From Naasia sp. SYSU D00057 (GTDB lineage Bacteria > Actinomycetota > Actinomycetes > Actinomycetales > Microbacteriaceae): 64,000 bases of DNA. Positions 15,396-23,255 of this stretch are shown in pieces. Below the pieces are notes generated by a model. That model saw only the letters and a program-made list of their open reading frames with translations. It ran no database searches and was not told the origin of the DNA. The position numbers were made by a program, and so were the translations under genes. The first letter of the stretch is position 1, and each line of letters begins with the position of its first letter. The DNA is taken from the NCBI RefSeq assembly GCF_017916505.1, contig NZ_JAFMSZ010000002.1, positions 186,001-250,000 on the forward strand. Reading direction: 5' to 3'.

Positions 15396-17902
15396 CAGCT
15401 GTCCGCCTTCGGGGCGAGGCCGCCGAAGCCGAAGCCGCGGCGGGCCGGGGCCGGGACGGCCGGCTCGGCGTCCGGGACGGCCGACACGGCGGTCGCCTTC
15501 TCCGGGCTGACCGGCTGCGCGGCGCCGAAGCCGCGCTTCTGGCCCTCGCCGATGCCCTCCGACTTGTTGACGCGCACCGTCGACTGCTCGGCGGTGTGCC
15601 GCGGCTTCATGTGCAGGTAGTACGTCGTCTTCACGCCGCGCTCCCAGGCCGCGTAGTAGATGTCCATCATCTCGCCGACGTCGCGCGTCTCGAGGTACAT
15701 GTTGCGGCTGATGGCCTGGTCGATCCACTTCTGGGCACGCGCCGCGACCTCGAGGAAGGCGTACGGCGAGAGCTGGAAGCTCGTCTTGTAGGTCGCCTTC
15801 ACCTCGTCCGGGATCTCGGCGATGTTCTGGATGTCGCCCTGGCTGCGCAGGATCGACACGCGCACCTTCTCCCAGAGGCCGCGCTTCTGCAGGTCGGCGA
15901 CCAGGTTGCGGTTCACCTCGAGGAACTTGCCCGAGGACGTCGCGCGGCTGAAGATCTGCGAGAACTGCGGGTCGAGGCCGGGCGTGGTGCCCGCGACGAG
16001 GCCGATCGACGCGGTCGGCGCGATGGCCATGAGCGTCGCGTTGCGCATGCCGCCCTTGACCTTCTCGCGGAGCGCGTCCCAGTCGAGGCGGGTCTTGCGG
16101 TTCACCTTGATCGGCACGCCGCGGTCGGCCTCGGTGAGGGCGATCGAGTCGAGCGGCACGAGGCCCTGCGACCAGCGCGAGCCGGCGAAGTTGGTGTAGG
16201 CGCCGCGGCTCTGGGCCAGGTCGGCCGACTCGTCGATCGCCGCGTAGGAGACGTGCTCCATGATCTCGTCGATCAGGTCGTAGGCCTCCTCGCTCTCGTA
16301 CGAGAAGCCGAGCTTCTCGACGACGTCGGTGAAGCCCATGACGCCGAGGCCGATCGCGCGGTTCTGCTGGTTCGAGAAGTCGGCCTCGTCGACGCTCGAG
16401 AGCGTGATGTCGATGAGGTTGTCGAGCTGGCGCACCGCGAGGCGGGCGCTCTCCTCGACCTGGGCCCAGTCGAAGCCGAGCGTGCCGTCGCCCTGGTCGT
16501 GCAGGTGGCGGGACAGGTTGATCGACGCCAGGTTGCAGACGGACACGTTGTCACGGTCCTGCGGGAGGCAGATCTCGGTGCAGAGGTTCGACAGGTGGAT
16601 CGTGCCCGTGTTGTTGTTGAGGGCGCGGTTGTTGATCGTGTCCTTCCAGGTCAGCCAGGGGTGGCTGGTGGTCTGGAGGGCGATGAGGATCGCCTTGAAC
16701 TGCTCGCGCGCCTTGATGCGCTTGAACATGCGCAGCCGGCCGGCGTCCGCCTCGGCGACGTAGTGCGCGTAGCGGGCGGAGAACTCCTTCCCGTACAGCT
16801 CGTTGAGGTCGGCGACCTCCAGCGGGTCGAAGAGGTACCAGTCCTCGTCGTTCTGCACGCGCTTCATGAACTCGTCGGAGATCCAGACGGCGGTGTTCGC
16901 GGTGCGGGTGCGGCGGTACGGGTCGCCGGAGTTCTGGCGCAGGTCGAGGAACTCGGGGAAGTCGAGGTGCCAGTTCTCCATGTAGAAGCAGAGGGCGCCG
17001 AACTTCTTGCCGCCGCGGCTGACCGCGCGGAGGATCGAGTCGATCGTGTGCATGAACGGGATCGGGCCGGTCGAGGTCGTGTTGTTCGACCGGATCGGCG
17101 AGCCCTGCGCCCGGAGCTTCGTGACCGAGAGGCCGATGCCGCCGGTGCCCTTGGTGAGCCACATGACGTCGCGCGTGGTCTTCGCGATGTGCTCGATGTC
17201 GTCCTGCATCTCCATGACGAAGCAGTTGGAGAGCTGCGGGTACTTGGTGCCCGCGTTGACGAGCGTGGAACCGGCCGCGAGGTAGTCGAGCGTCGACATC
17301 TTGCGGTAGAAGGCGATGGCGGTCGACGTGGCGTCCTGCTCGTTCAGCGAGAGACCCATCGCGATGCGCATCCAGAAGTACTGGGGGACCTCGAGCGGAT
17401 CGTTGTTGCGGGCCTTGATGCCGTAGCGGTTGTTCAGCGTCACGACGCCGATGTACTTGAGCTGCTCGTCGCCGGCCGGGTCGATGGCCGCGGCGAGGCG
17501 GTCGAGGTCGAAGTGCGTGGCGAGGCGGTCGTCGAGGAGGTCCTCGGCGACGCCGCGCTCGATGTAGGGACGGAAGCCGGAGGCGTGCAGCGACTTCAGC
17601 TCCTCGGCGGTCGTGTAGTCGCCGAGCACGCGCTTGTAGATGGTCTTCAGCAGCAGGCGGGCGGCGACGGTGTCGAACGCCGGGTCGTCCTTGACGTTCT
17701 GGAGCGCGACCTGGATGACCGCCTCGTCCAGCTGCTGGGTGGTGATCCCGTCGAACAGGGTGAGCTCGAGCTCGGACGCGATCTGGGTGACCCACGTGAT
17801 GTTCTCGTCGAGACCGGCACTGGCGTGCTCGATCGCGAGGTTGATCTTGTTCGCGTCGTAGGGCTCCCGCTCCCCATTGCGCTTGACGACGGTTATCGAC
17901 AC
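15395..17902 (-). CDS. nrdA: Ribonucleotide reductase class I alpha subunit
   Basis: An 835-residue catalytic subunit reducing ribonucleoside diphosphates. An N-terminal ATP-cone (about residues 3-92) gives allosteric activity control. Active-site residues can be assigned as C227 (SNCFVM), N439, C441 and E443 (SNLCTEICLP) and C456 (SVCNLAS), and the radical-transfer Tyr pair lies in KTTYYLHMK near 761-762. After this comes a Pro/Ala-rich linker with the repeated RGFG motif, ending GLAPKADS with no redox cysteines. The GTG at 17902 was chosen because GGGAGG lies five bases upstream. NrdR boxes and DnaA-like sites lie about 220-320 bases upstream, and the long leader carries three hairpins. Confidence 0.93.
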   Translation of the reverse strand: MSITVVKRNGEREPYDANKINLAIEHASAGLDENITWVTQIASELELTLFDGITTQQLDEAVIQVALQNVKDDPAFDTVAARLLLKTIYKRVLGDYTTAEELKSLHASGFRPYIERGVAEDLLDDRLATHFDLDRLAAAIDPAGDEQLKYIGVVTLNNRYGIKARNNDPLEVPQYFWMRIAMGLSLNEQDATSTAIAFYRKMSTLDYLAAGSTLVNAGTKYPQLSNCFVMEMQDDIEHIAKTTRDVMWLTKGTGGIGLSVTKLRAQGSPIRSNNTTSTGPIPFMHTIDSILRAVSRGGKKFGALCFYMENWHLDFPEFLDLRQNSGDPYRRTRTANTAVWISDEFMKRVQNDEDWYLFDPLEVADLNELYGKEFSARYAHYVAEADAGRLRMFKRIKAREQFKAILIALQTTSHPWLTWKDTINNRALNNNTGTIHLSNLCTEICLPQDRDNVSVCNLASINLSRHLHDQGDGTLGFDWAQVEESARLAVRQLDNLIDITLSSVDEADFSNQQNRAIGLGVMGFTDVVEKLGFSYESEEAYDLIDEIMEHVSYAAIDESADLAQSRGAYTNFAGSRWSQGLVPLDSIALTEADRGVPIKVNRKTRLDWDALREKVKGGMRNATLMAIAPTASIGLVAGTTPGLDPQFSQIFSRATSSGKFLEVNRNLVADLQKRGLWEKVRVSILRSQGDIQNIAEIPDEVKATYKTSFQLSPYAFLEVAARAQKWIDQAISRNMYLETRDVGEMMDIYYAAWERGVKTTYYLHMKPRHTAEQSTVRVNKSEGIGEGQKRGFGAAQPVSPEKATAVSAVPDAEPAVPAPARRGFGFGGLAPKADS

Positions 17903-17972
17903 GATGCCTCCCACAGTCCGGTCGCGCTGCGACCACGAGCGGCTCCTGTACGGAGTCGCGATTCCCCCCAAG

Positions 17973-18104
17973 CGTCCCGCCGGTTCGGCGGGACGAGAAC
18001 TGGCTCGTCTCCGGACCCCGGGCCACCCGAAGGCCGGGGTCCGGAGAACGATTCCGAACAGCCGTCCGCCTGGGATTCCAGAGCCACCCGAAGACCTGGA
18101 ATCC
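17973..18104. other. Three tandem hairpins in the nrdA leader, two with the same loop
   Basis: This part of the 364-base gap before nrdA holds three stem-loops: 17973-17995 (9-bp stem), 18009-18046 (13-bp stem) and 18073-18104 (9-bp stem). The last two have unrelated stem sequences but share the 11-base loop GCCACCCGAAG (CTTCGGGTGGC on the nrdA strand), at 18022-18032 and 18083-18093. Conserved loops on different stems suggest RNA recognition elements or copies of a small repeat. Confidence 0.6.
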
Positions 18105-18125
18105 GTGCGGCGAGCCGGCCGGGAA

Positions 18126-18173
18126 TCACTATATATGGGGCGTGGAGCATGGCGGCAACCCTAGATATTGCGG
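18126..18173 (-). promoter_or_regulatory. Pair of NrdR boxes upstream of nrdA
   Basis: Two 16-base boxes, 18126-18141 and 18158-18173, read on the nrdA strand as GCCCCATATATAGTGA and CCGCAATATCTAGGGT. Both resemble the NrdR consensus ACACwATATATwGTGT. Their starts are 32 bases apart, three helical turns, which is the usual NrdR arrangement. NrdR represses ribonucleotide reductase genes when dATP is high; the nrdR gene itself is not in this window. Confidence 0.75.
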
Positions 18174-18187
18174 CGTGTCGTGCACAC

Positions 18188-18218
18188 GTTGTGCACAACG
18201 AGGGCGAACTTATCCACA
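18188..18218. promoter_or_regulatory. DnaA-box cluster next to the NrdR boxes
   Basis: TTATCCACA at 18210-18218 is a perfect consensus DnaA box. Just before it, GTTGTGCACAAC (18188-18199) is a 12-base palindrome that contains TTGTGCACA, a DnaA-box-like sequence, on both strands. E. coli nrdAB is also controlled by DnaA boxes, so coupling of nrd expression to replication is plausible here. Confidence 0.55.
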
Positions 18219-18251
18219 CGCTAGGCCCGACCCCTGACAGTTGCTGGGCTC

Positions 18252-18257
18252 TAGGAT
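18252..18257 (+). promoter_or_regulatory. -10 hexamer TAGGAT of the MFS gene at 18267
   Basis: TAGGAT ends nine bases before the GTG start. This spacing predicts an almost leaderless transcript, which agrees with the lack of a good ribosome-binding site. Confidence 0.45.
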
Positions 18258-18266
18258 GTAAGCCCT

Positions 18267-19475
18267 GTGAGTAGTTACGCCGATCTGTTGCGCACCAGGG
18301 GCGTCGCCCGCATCATGTCGGCCCAGCTGCTGGCCAGATTCCCGAGCGGAATGCTCTCGCTCGGCTTCCTGCTGCACATCGAGCGCACCACCGGCTCGTA
18401 CACCGCGGCGGGCCTCGTGCTCGCCGCGCTCAGCGCGGGGCAGGCCGTGTCCGGACCGCTCACCAGCCGCCTGATGGGGCGGCTCGGGATGCGCCCGGTC
18501 CTCATCGTGACCACGGTGCTCTGCGCCCTCGCGATCACGGAGATCGCGCTCGTGCCGCAGGCCGTGCCGTTGTCGATGGCGGTCGCTCTTCTCGCCGGGC
18601 TGACGTATCCGCCGATCCAGCCGGCCGTGCGCACCATCTACCCGAAGATCGTCAACTCGCGGCAGCTCACTCCGCTGTTCTCGCTCGACGCGTCCGCCCA
18701 GGAGCTGATCTGGGTCGGCGGTCCCGTGATCGTCACCTTCGTCTCGACTCAGATCGGCACCGTCGAGGGCATCCTGCTCTCCGTCGCGATGACGGTGGTC
18801 GGCGGCGCCTGGTTCATCTCCTCCCCCGAGCTCGGCCGTGTCCGCATCCCGCGCAGCAAGCGCCGCTTCGGAGCGGTCCTCCGTCGGCCCACTGTGCTGC
18901 TCGCCACTGTCGTCGGCTTCCTGCTCGTCGGCTCGTGCGCCGCGGTGGAGGCGGGCGTCGTCGCCGTCTTCGGCGACCACGGCCCGGAGGCGGGCGTCAT
19001 CCTCGCCATCTGGTCGATAGGGTCGCTCGTCGGCGGCCTGCTGTTCGGTCACGTGCCGATCGGACCGTGGGCGCTCGCGCGGCGCATGCTGCTCGTCACC
19101 GCCGGCCTGGGCCTGGCGCTCGCGATGCTCGACTTCTGGTGGCTCGCGATCACGCTCGTGATCTCGGGGCTGGGCCTCGCCCCCGCCCTGGCAGTGCTCT
19201 TCGCGATCACCTCGTCGAGCGTCAAATTCAGCGACACCGCGGAGGCGTACGGCTGGATCGGCACAGGCCAGCTGATCGGCGCCGCTCTCGGCTCGGCCGC
19301 CGCCGGCTTCTACATCGACACGGCGGGGCCGGCGGGCGCCTTCTGGATCGCCGTCGCCCTGGCCGCGGCCGGCACGATCGCGGCCGTGGCGGGCAAGCGC
19401 TGGCACCCGGATCTCCGGCATCGCGACGCGAGCCCGATCCCGGACACCGAGCCGGTCGCGATCCAGCCCAGCTGA
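18267..19475 (+). CDS. MFS transporter
   Basis: A 402-residue protein with about 12 hydrophobic helices. The first segment reads RIMSAQLLARFPSGMLSLGFLLHIE, and the MFS loop motif appears as SRLMGRLGMRPVL after helix 2. This looks like a DHA1-type exporter, substrate unknown. The start is GTG at 18267, with TAGGAT nine bases before it. The gene is divergent from nrdA, sharing the gap with the NrdR and DnaA sites, and ends at a long inverted repeat before an aldo/keto reductase. Confidence 0.82.
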   Translation: MSSYADLLRTRGVARIMSAQLLARFPSGMLSLGFLLHIERTTGSYTAAGLVLAALSAGQAVSGPLTSRLMGRLGMRPVLIVTTVLCALAITEIALVPQAVPLSMAVALLAGLTYPPIQPAVRTIYPKIVNSRQLTPLFSLDASAQELIWVGGPVIVTFVSTQIGTVEGILLSVAMTVVGGAWFISSPELGRVRIPRSKRRFGAVLRRPTVLLATVVGFLLVGSCAAVEAGVVAVFGDHGPEAGVILAIWSIGSLVGGLLFGHVPIGPWALARRMLLVTAGLGLALAMLDFWWLAITLVISGLGLAPALAVLFAITSSSVKFSDTAEAYGWIGTGQLIGAALGSAAAGFYIDTAGPAGAFWIAVALAAAGTIAAVAGKRWHPDLRHRDASPIPDTEPVAIQPS

Positions 19476-19488
19476 CCGCGGCGTGCTC

Positions 19489-19544
19489 GCAACCGAACGA
19501 CCGTCTCGCAACCGCGTGCCGTTGCAGAACGGTCGTTCCGTTGC
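19489..19544. repeat. 26-base inverted repeat with GCAAC words
   Basis: Left arm 19489-19514 and right arm 19519-19544 pair at 21 of 26 positions around a 4-base centre. Within each arm GCAAC recurs (on the opposite strand in the right arm). It follows the MFS stop and precedes the aldo/keto reductase start, so it would form a long hairpin and could terminate MFS transcription. Confidence 0.7.
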
Positions 19545-19581
19545 AGGCCCGTCGCGGATTCCGGGCCGGGATACTGGCGGC

Positions 19582-20409
19582 GTGACCTCCGACCGCGTTC
19601 CCTCGCTCGAGCTCAACGACGGCCGCACGATCCCGCAGCTCGGGCTCGGCGTCTACAAGGTGCCGGAGAGCGAGGTGGAGTCGGTGATCCGCTCGGCCCT
19701 CGAGGTCGGCTACCGGCACATCGACACGGCGACGCTGTACCGCAACGAGCGGGGCGTCGGTCGCGCGGTGCGGGATGCGCCGGTCGCCCGCGAGGACCTC
19801 TTCGTCACCACGAAGGTCTGGAACGACGACCACGGCTACGACCGGACGCTGCGCGCGTTCGACGAGAGCATGGCCCGCCTCGGCCTCGACTACGTCGACC
19901 TCTACCTCATCCACTGGCCGGTGCCGAGTCGCGACCTCTACGTCGACACCTGGCGGGCGCTGGAGCGCCTCCGGGCCGACGGGCGCGCCCGCTCGATCGG
20001 CGTCTCCAACTTCTCGCCCCAGCACCTCGAACGCGTCCTCGCCGAGGGCGAGGTGCCGCCGGCCGTCAACCAGGTGGAGCTGCACCCGTGGCTGCCGCAG
20101 GATGAGGTGCGCGCCTTCGACCAGGCGCACGGCATCGTCACGGAGGCGTGGTCGCCGCTCGCACGCGGCCGCGTGCTCGGCAACCCGGTGCTCGACAGGA
20201 TTGCCGAGAAGCACGGGCGGACGGCCGCGCAGGTCGTGCTGCGCTGGCATGTGCAGCAGGGCACGGTGGTGATCCCCAAGTCGGTGACGCCGGCCCGCAT
20301 CCGGGAGAACTTCGAGGTGTTCGACTTCGAGCTCGACGCCGACGACATGAGCGCCATCGCGCGCCTCTCGACGGGCGAGCGCACCGGCCGCAATCCGGAC
20401 CTCGACTGA
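19582..20409 (+). CDS. Aldo/keto reductase (AKR5-type)
   Basis: A 275-residue NAD(P)H-dependent reductase, closely similar in layout to the gene at 614-1453. The tetrad lies in YRHIDTATLYRNE (Asp and Tyr), VTTKVWND (Lys) and LIHWPVP (His), followed by GVSNFSP, NQVELHPWLP and TEAWSPLARG. The GTG at 19582 fits the family N-terminus (PSLELNDGRTIPQLGLGVYKV). No clear ribosome-binding site precedes it. Its stop is one base before the GTG of the hydrolase gene, so the two are probably translated together. Substrate unknown. Confidence 0.87.
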   Translation: MTSDRVPSLELNDGRTIPQLGLGVYKVPESEVESVIRSALEVGYRHIDTATLYRNERGVGRAVRDAPVAREDLFVTTKVWNDDHGYDRTLRAFDESMARLGLDYVDLYLIHWPVPSRDLYVDTWRALERLRADGRARSIGVSNFSPQHLERVLAEGEVPPAVNQVELHPWLPQDEVRAFDQAHGIVTEAWSPLARGRVLGNPVLDRIAEKHGRTAAQVVLRWHVQQGTVVIPKSVTPARIRENFEVFDFELDADDMSAIARLSTGERTGRNPDLD

Positions 20410-20410
20410 C

Positions 20411-21277
20411 GTGCGGCTCCCCCGATACACCGACGGCCCGGTCGACGGGCCGTCGACACTGCTCGTGCACGGGCTCTCGAGCATCGCGTCGAGCTGGTGG
20501 CGGGTCGCCGCGCACCTCGCCGAGCGGGGCCGACGCGTGACCGCCGTCGACCTCCGCGGACACGGCGAGGCCGACCGTGCCGACTCCTACCGGATCACCG
20601 ACTACGCGGCCGACCTCCTCGGCGTGCAGCCGGACCGCGGCGGCCCGTGGGACCTCGTGGTCGCCCACTCGTTGGGCGGCACCTCGTCGCTCCGCGCGGC
20701 GGCCGAGGACACCTCCTGGACGTCCCGGCTCGTCCTCGTCGATCCGGTGCTCGCTCCCGACGCCCGGGGACTCGCGCGCATCCGCGCGGGCATCCTGCGC
20801 GACGTGGAGCACGCGACCGCCGAGAGCGTCCGGGCCGGCCATCCGCGGTGGCACGAGCGCGACGTCGCCGCGAAGATGGCGGCGATGGAGCACGTCGAGG
20901 CGGCGACCGTCGTCGCGAGCACCGATGACCTGTCGGAGTGGCAGGTCGCCGACCGGCTCCGCTCGCTACCGCTGCCCACCCTGCTCATCGCCGCCGACCC
21001 CGAGCTGGGCGGACTCCTCCCGCCGCAGCTGGCCGAATCCCTCGCGGCGGTGAACCCGCGCGTGGAGGCGGTCACGGTTCCCGGCTCCGGGCACAACATC
21101 CACCGCGACGACCCGGAGGCCTTCCTCCGGATCCTCGACGGCTTCCTCCAGACGCCGAACCCACCGGTCGGGCCAGCGACGGGGAGCGGGCCCGACCGAA
21201 CAGCGGCCGCCGCTCAGCCGACGGGCACGGGCCCGCCCACAACACTCCGCAGCGCACCGAAGTACCCGTCCCGATAG
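20411..21277 (+). CDS. Alpha/beta hydrolase
   Basis: A 288-residue alpha/beta hydrolase. The oxyanion region LLVHGLSS is near residue 18, the nucleophile elbow is AHSLGGTSS near residue 85, and the catalytic His lies in PGSGHNIHRDDPEAF near 230. A substrate cannot be assigned; esterase, peptidase or dehalogenase-like activity are all possible. It starts with GTG one base after the aldo/keto reductase stop. The last 40 residues (Pro/Thr/Ala-rich) extend past the normal domain end and overlap the 3' end of the convergent SGNH gene by 64 bases. Confidence 0.82.
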   Translation: MRLPRYTDGPVDGPSTLLVHGLSSIASSWWRVAAHLAERGRRVTAVDLRGHGEADRADSYRITDYAADLLGVQPDRGGPWDLVVAHSLGGTSSLRAAAEDTSWTSRLVLVDPVLAPDARGLARIRAGILRDVEHATAESVRAGHPRWHERDVAAKMAAMEHVEAATVVASTDDLSEWQVADRLRSLPLPTLLIAADPELGGLLPPQLAESLAAVNPRVEAVTVPGSGHNIHRDDPEAFLRILDGFLQTPNPPVGPATGSGPDRTAAAAQPTGTGPPTTLRSAPKYPSR

Positions 21278-22032
21278 CCCTCGGCTGTCGGATGCAGGAA
21301 ACCAAGCGTCCCGAAGGCGTGACTGATCCAGGTCGGGTGCGCGTCGAACGCCTCGGTCACGCTCGCGTACCGCACTCCGGTCTTGCCGGCGGAGTTCCGG
21401 ATGATGCTGTTCAGATCATCGACCGCCTTGTGCAGTCGGTTGGTGAAGTCCGTTCCCGCCGGGAAGAGGTGCGGGTAGCCGAGGGCCACCACTCTCGCGA
21501 ACGGGAAGGCGCCCCTCACCGCCAGGTAGGTCCCGGTGAGCCGGACGGTGAGGTCCGCGGTTTCCCAGCGGTTGATGTCGAGCAGCTGAGCGCATCCCGG
21601 GCTCACCGGCGGGGGAACGACACGAGGGTCGGCCAGCGCCGTCAGCTCCGCCTGGCACTTGACCCCGAGCAGGGGGAAGCCGGCGTCGTTCCCGCCCACC
21701 GTGAGGGACACGAGGCCGACCTGCCAGTAAGGCGTGCCGGAGAGCTGACTTCTGAGGAGACCGAGGGTGGTCGTTCCCTGGCAGGCCCGATTCTCGACTT
21801 TGTAGCCGAGCTGCGAGACGTGGGACGGGTAGCCGTTCGGGCTGCGGAAGCAGGTCGGGTCCTCGCCCCCCGCGCCCTGCCCGGCGGTGTACGAGTCGCC
21901 GAGCGCGACGTACTCGTCCGGAGTGTGGGCGGCGGCGGGCTGAGCGGCCCCTACCAGGAGACCCAGCGAGAGTGGAATGGCCGCGGCGATACCGGCCAGG
22001 CGGCCCTTCCGGCCGCGGAGGTTCTGGAACAT
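21214..22032 (-). CDS. Secreted SGNH/GDSL-family hydrolase
   Basis: A 272-residue exported esterase/lipase-type enzyme. A signal peptide (RKGRLAG, then a hydrophobic core) ends near AQPAAA, residue 35. GDSY with nucleophile S47 is block I, GGNDAGF is block III, and HPTAEGY near the C-terminus gives the catalytic His. Several cysteines (CFRSP, RACQG, VKCQAE, GCAQL) suggest disulfides outside the cell. The ATG at 22032 is used; a GTG three codons upstream is an alternative. The family layout resembles secreted Streptomyces lipases and esterases. It overlaps the convergent hydrolase gene. Confidence 0.88.
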   Translation of the reverse strand: MFQNLRGRKGRLAGIAAAIPLSLGLLVGAAQPAAAHTPDEYVALGDSYTAGQGAGGEDPTCFRSPNGYPSHVSQLGYKVENRACQGTTTLGLLRSQLSGTPYWQVGLVSLTVGGNDAGFPLLGVKCQAELTALADPRVVPPPVSPGCAQLLDINRWETADLTVRLTGTYLAVRGAFPFARVVALGYPHLFPAGTDFTNRLHKAVDDLNSIIRNSAGKTGVRYASVTEAFDAHPTWISHAFGTLGFLHPTAEGYRDGYFGALRSVVGGPVPVG

Positions 22033-22132
22033 GGCGCGCACGGTAACGTCCGGTCCTCGACGCCGGACAGGGCGTTTGGACCCAGGGGCGTCACGGGGAC
22101 GACCACACACGTCAGCCCCCGCGACGGCGCGC

Positions 22133-23116
22133 TCACCAGCGGGCGTGCACGGCCTCCCGGAAGCGGCGGTCGTAGATGTCGCGGACGCCGCGGCGGAAGT
22201 CGTCGCCGAGGTCGGGCACGGAGCCCGCCGCCGCGTTCGCCCGCGCCTGCTCGGGGTTGCGGGCGCCCGGGATGACGGTGCTCACCTCAGGCAGCTGCGC
22301 GATCCAGGCGAGCGCCGCCTGGGCGGAGGTGAGGCCGTCCGGCACGAGCTCCGCGAACTCGCGGGCGGCGGTGACGCCGGTCGCGAAGTCGACGCCCGAG
22401 AACGTCTCGCCGACGTCGAACGCCTCGCCGCGCCGGTTGTAGGTGCGGTGGTCGTTCTCCGCGAACGTCGTGCTCTCGGTGTACTTGGCGCTGAGCAGGC
22501 CGGACGCGAGAGGCACGCGCGCGATGATGCCGACACCGGCGGCCGCCGCGGCGGGCAGCACCTCGTCGAGCGGCTTGAGGCGGAACGCGTTGAGGATGAT
22601 CTGGACGGTCGCCACGCCAGGCCGCGCGATGGCGGTGAGCGCCTGCGCGGTCTCCTCGACGCTGACGCCGTAGGCGGCGATGGCCTGCTCCTCGACGAGG
22701 GTGTCGAGCGCGTCGAAGACCTCCTCGGACTCGTAGACGGCCGTGGGCGGGCAGTGCAGCTGCACCAGGTCGAGGGTCTCGACGCCGAGGTTCTCCCGGG
22801 ACCGGTCGGTCCACGCGCGGAAGTTGTCGAGGACGTAGTTCTCCGGCACCTGGTCGACGCGGCGCCCCATCTTGGTGCCGACGGTGATGCCCGCGTCCGG
22901 GTTCGCGCGGAGGAACTCGCCGAGGAAGCGCTCGCTCCGGCCGTCGCCGTACACGTCGGCGGTGTCGTAGAAGGTGACGCCCTCCGCGAGGGAGGTGTCG
23001 AGGACCGCGCGGGCGTCCGCCGGGTCGACGTCGCCCCAGTCGGCCCCGAGCTGCCAGGTCCCGAGTCCGATCACCGAGACCGTCCGTCCGGTCCGTCCGA
23101 GCGTGCGCGTCTGCAT
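22133..23116 (-). CDS. Aldo/keto reductase (voltage-gated-channel-beta/YdhF-like group)
   Basis: A 327-residue aldo/keto reductase of a different branch from its two neighbours. It begins MQTRTLGRTGRTVSVIGLG, with the Asp/Tyr pair in FYDTADVYGDGRSE, Lys in VGTKMGRR and His in VQLHCPP. The C-terminal cofactor segment reads STVIPGARNPEQ. The ATG at 23116 gives the family N-terminus. It stands alone between the SGNH hydrolase and the DUF4349 gene. Its role is probably general carbonyl or sugar reduction; no specific substrate can be read. Confidence 0.87.
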   Translation of the reverse strand: MQTRTLGRTGRTVSVIGLGTWQLGADWGDVDPADARAVLDTSLAEGVTFYDTADVYGDGRSERFLGEFLRANPDAGITVGTKMGRRVDQVPENYVLDNFRAWTDRSRENLGVETLDLVQLHCPPTAVYESEEVFDALDTLVEEQAIAAYGVSVEETAQALTAIARPGVATVQIILNAFRLKPLDEVLPAAAAAGVGIIARVPLASGLLSAKYTESTTFAENDHRTYNRRGEAFDVGETFSGVDFATGVTAAREFAELVPDGLTSAQAALAWIAQLPEVSTVIPGARNPEQARANAAAGSVPDLGDDFRRGVRDIYDRRFREAVHARW

Positions 23117-23242
23117 CCTGTCCTCCGTCCGGGCCGGGTTCCCGGCGACCTCCCTTTTCTACCCGCTCAGGCCTCGAATGCCGAACCGGCGACGGATCCA
23201 TAACGATCCTCGCCGCCCCCGTCCGACCAGGGACGGCGGAAC

Positions 23243-23248
23243 TAGCGT
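23243..23248 (+). promoter_or_regulatory. -10 hexamer TAGCGT of the DUF4349 gene
   Basis: TAGCGT ends seven bases before the ATG at 23256, the spacing expected for a leaderless actinobacterial transcript. The same hexamer with similar spacing precedes the gene at 26923. Confidence 0.5.
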
Positions 23249-23255
23249 GTGCGAC

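Noticed and set aside
15395-15397. Selenocysteine or stop read-through extending NrdA
   Set aside because: Two TGA codons follow each other in frame and the continuation in that frame does not give the cysteine tail; the tail is in the -1 frame.
18188-18218. Possible replication origin because of DnaA boxes
   Set aside because: Only one perfect box plus one palindromic look-alike, no AT-rich unwinding region, and no dnaA, dnaN or gyr genes nearby; a regulatory role at nrdA fits better.
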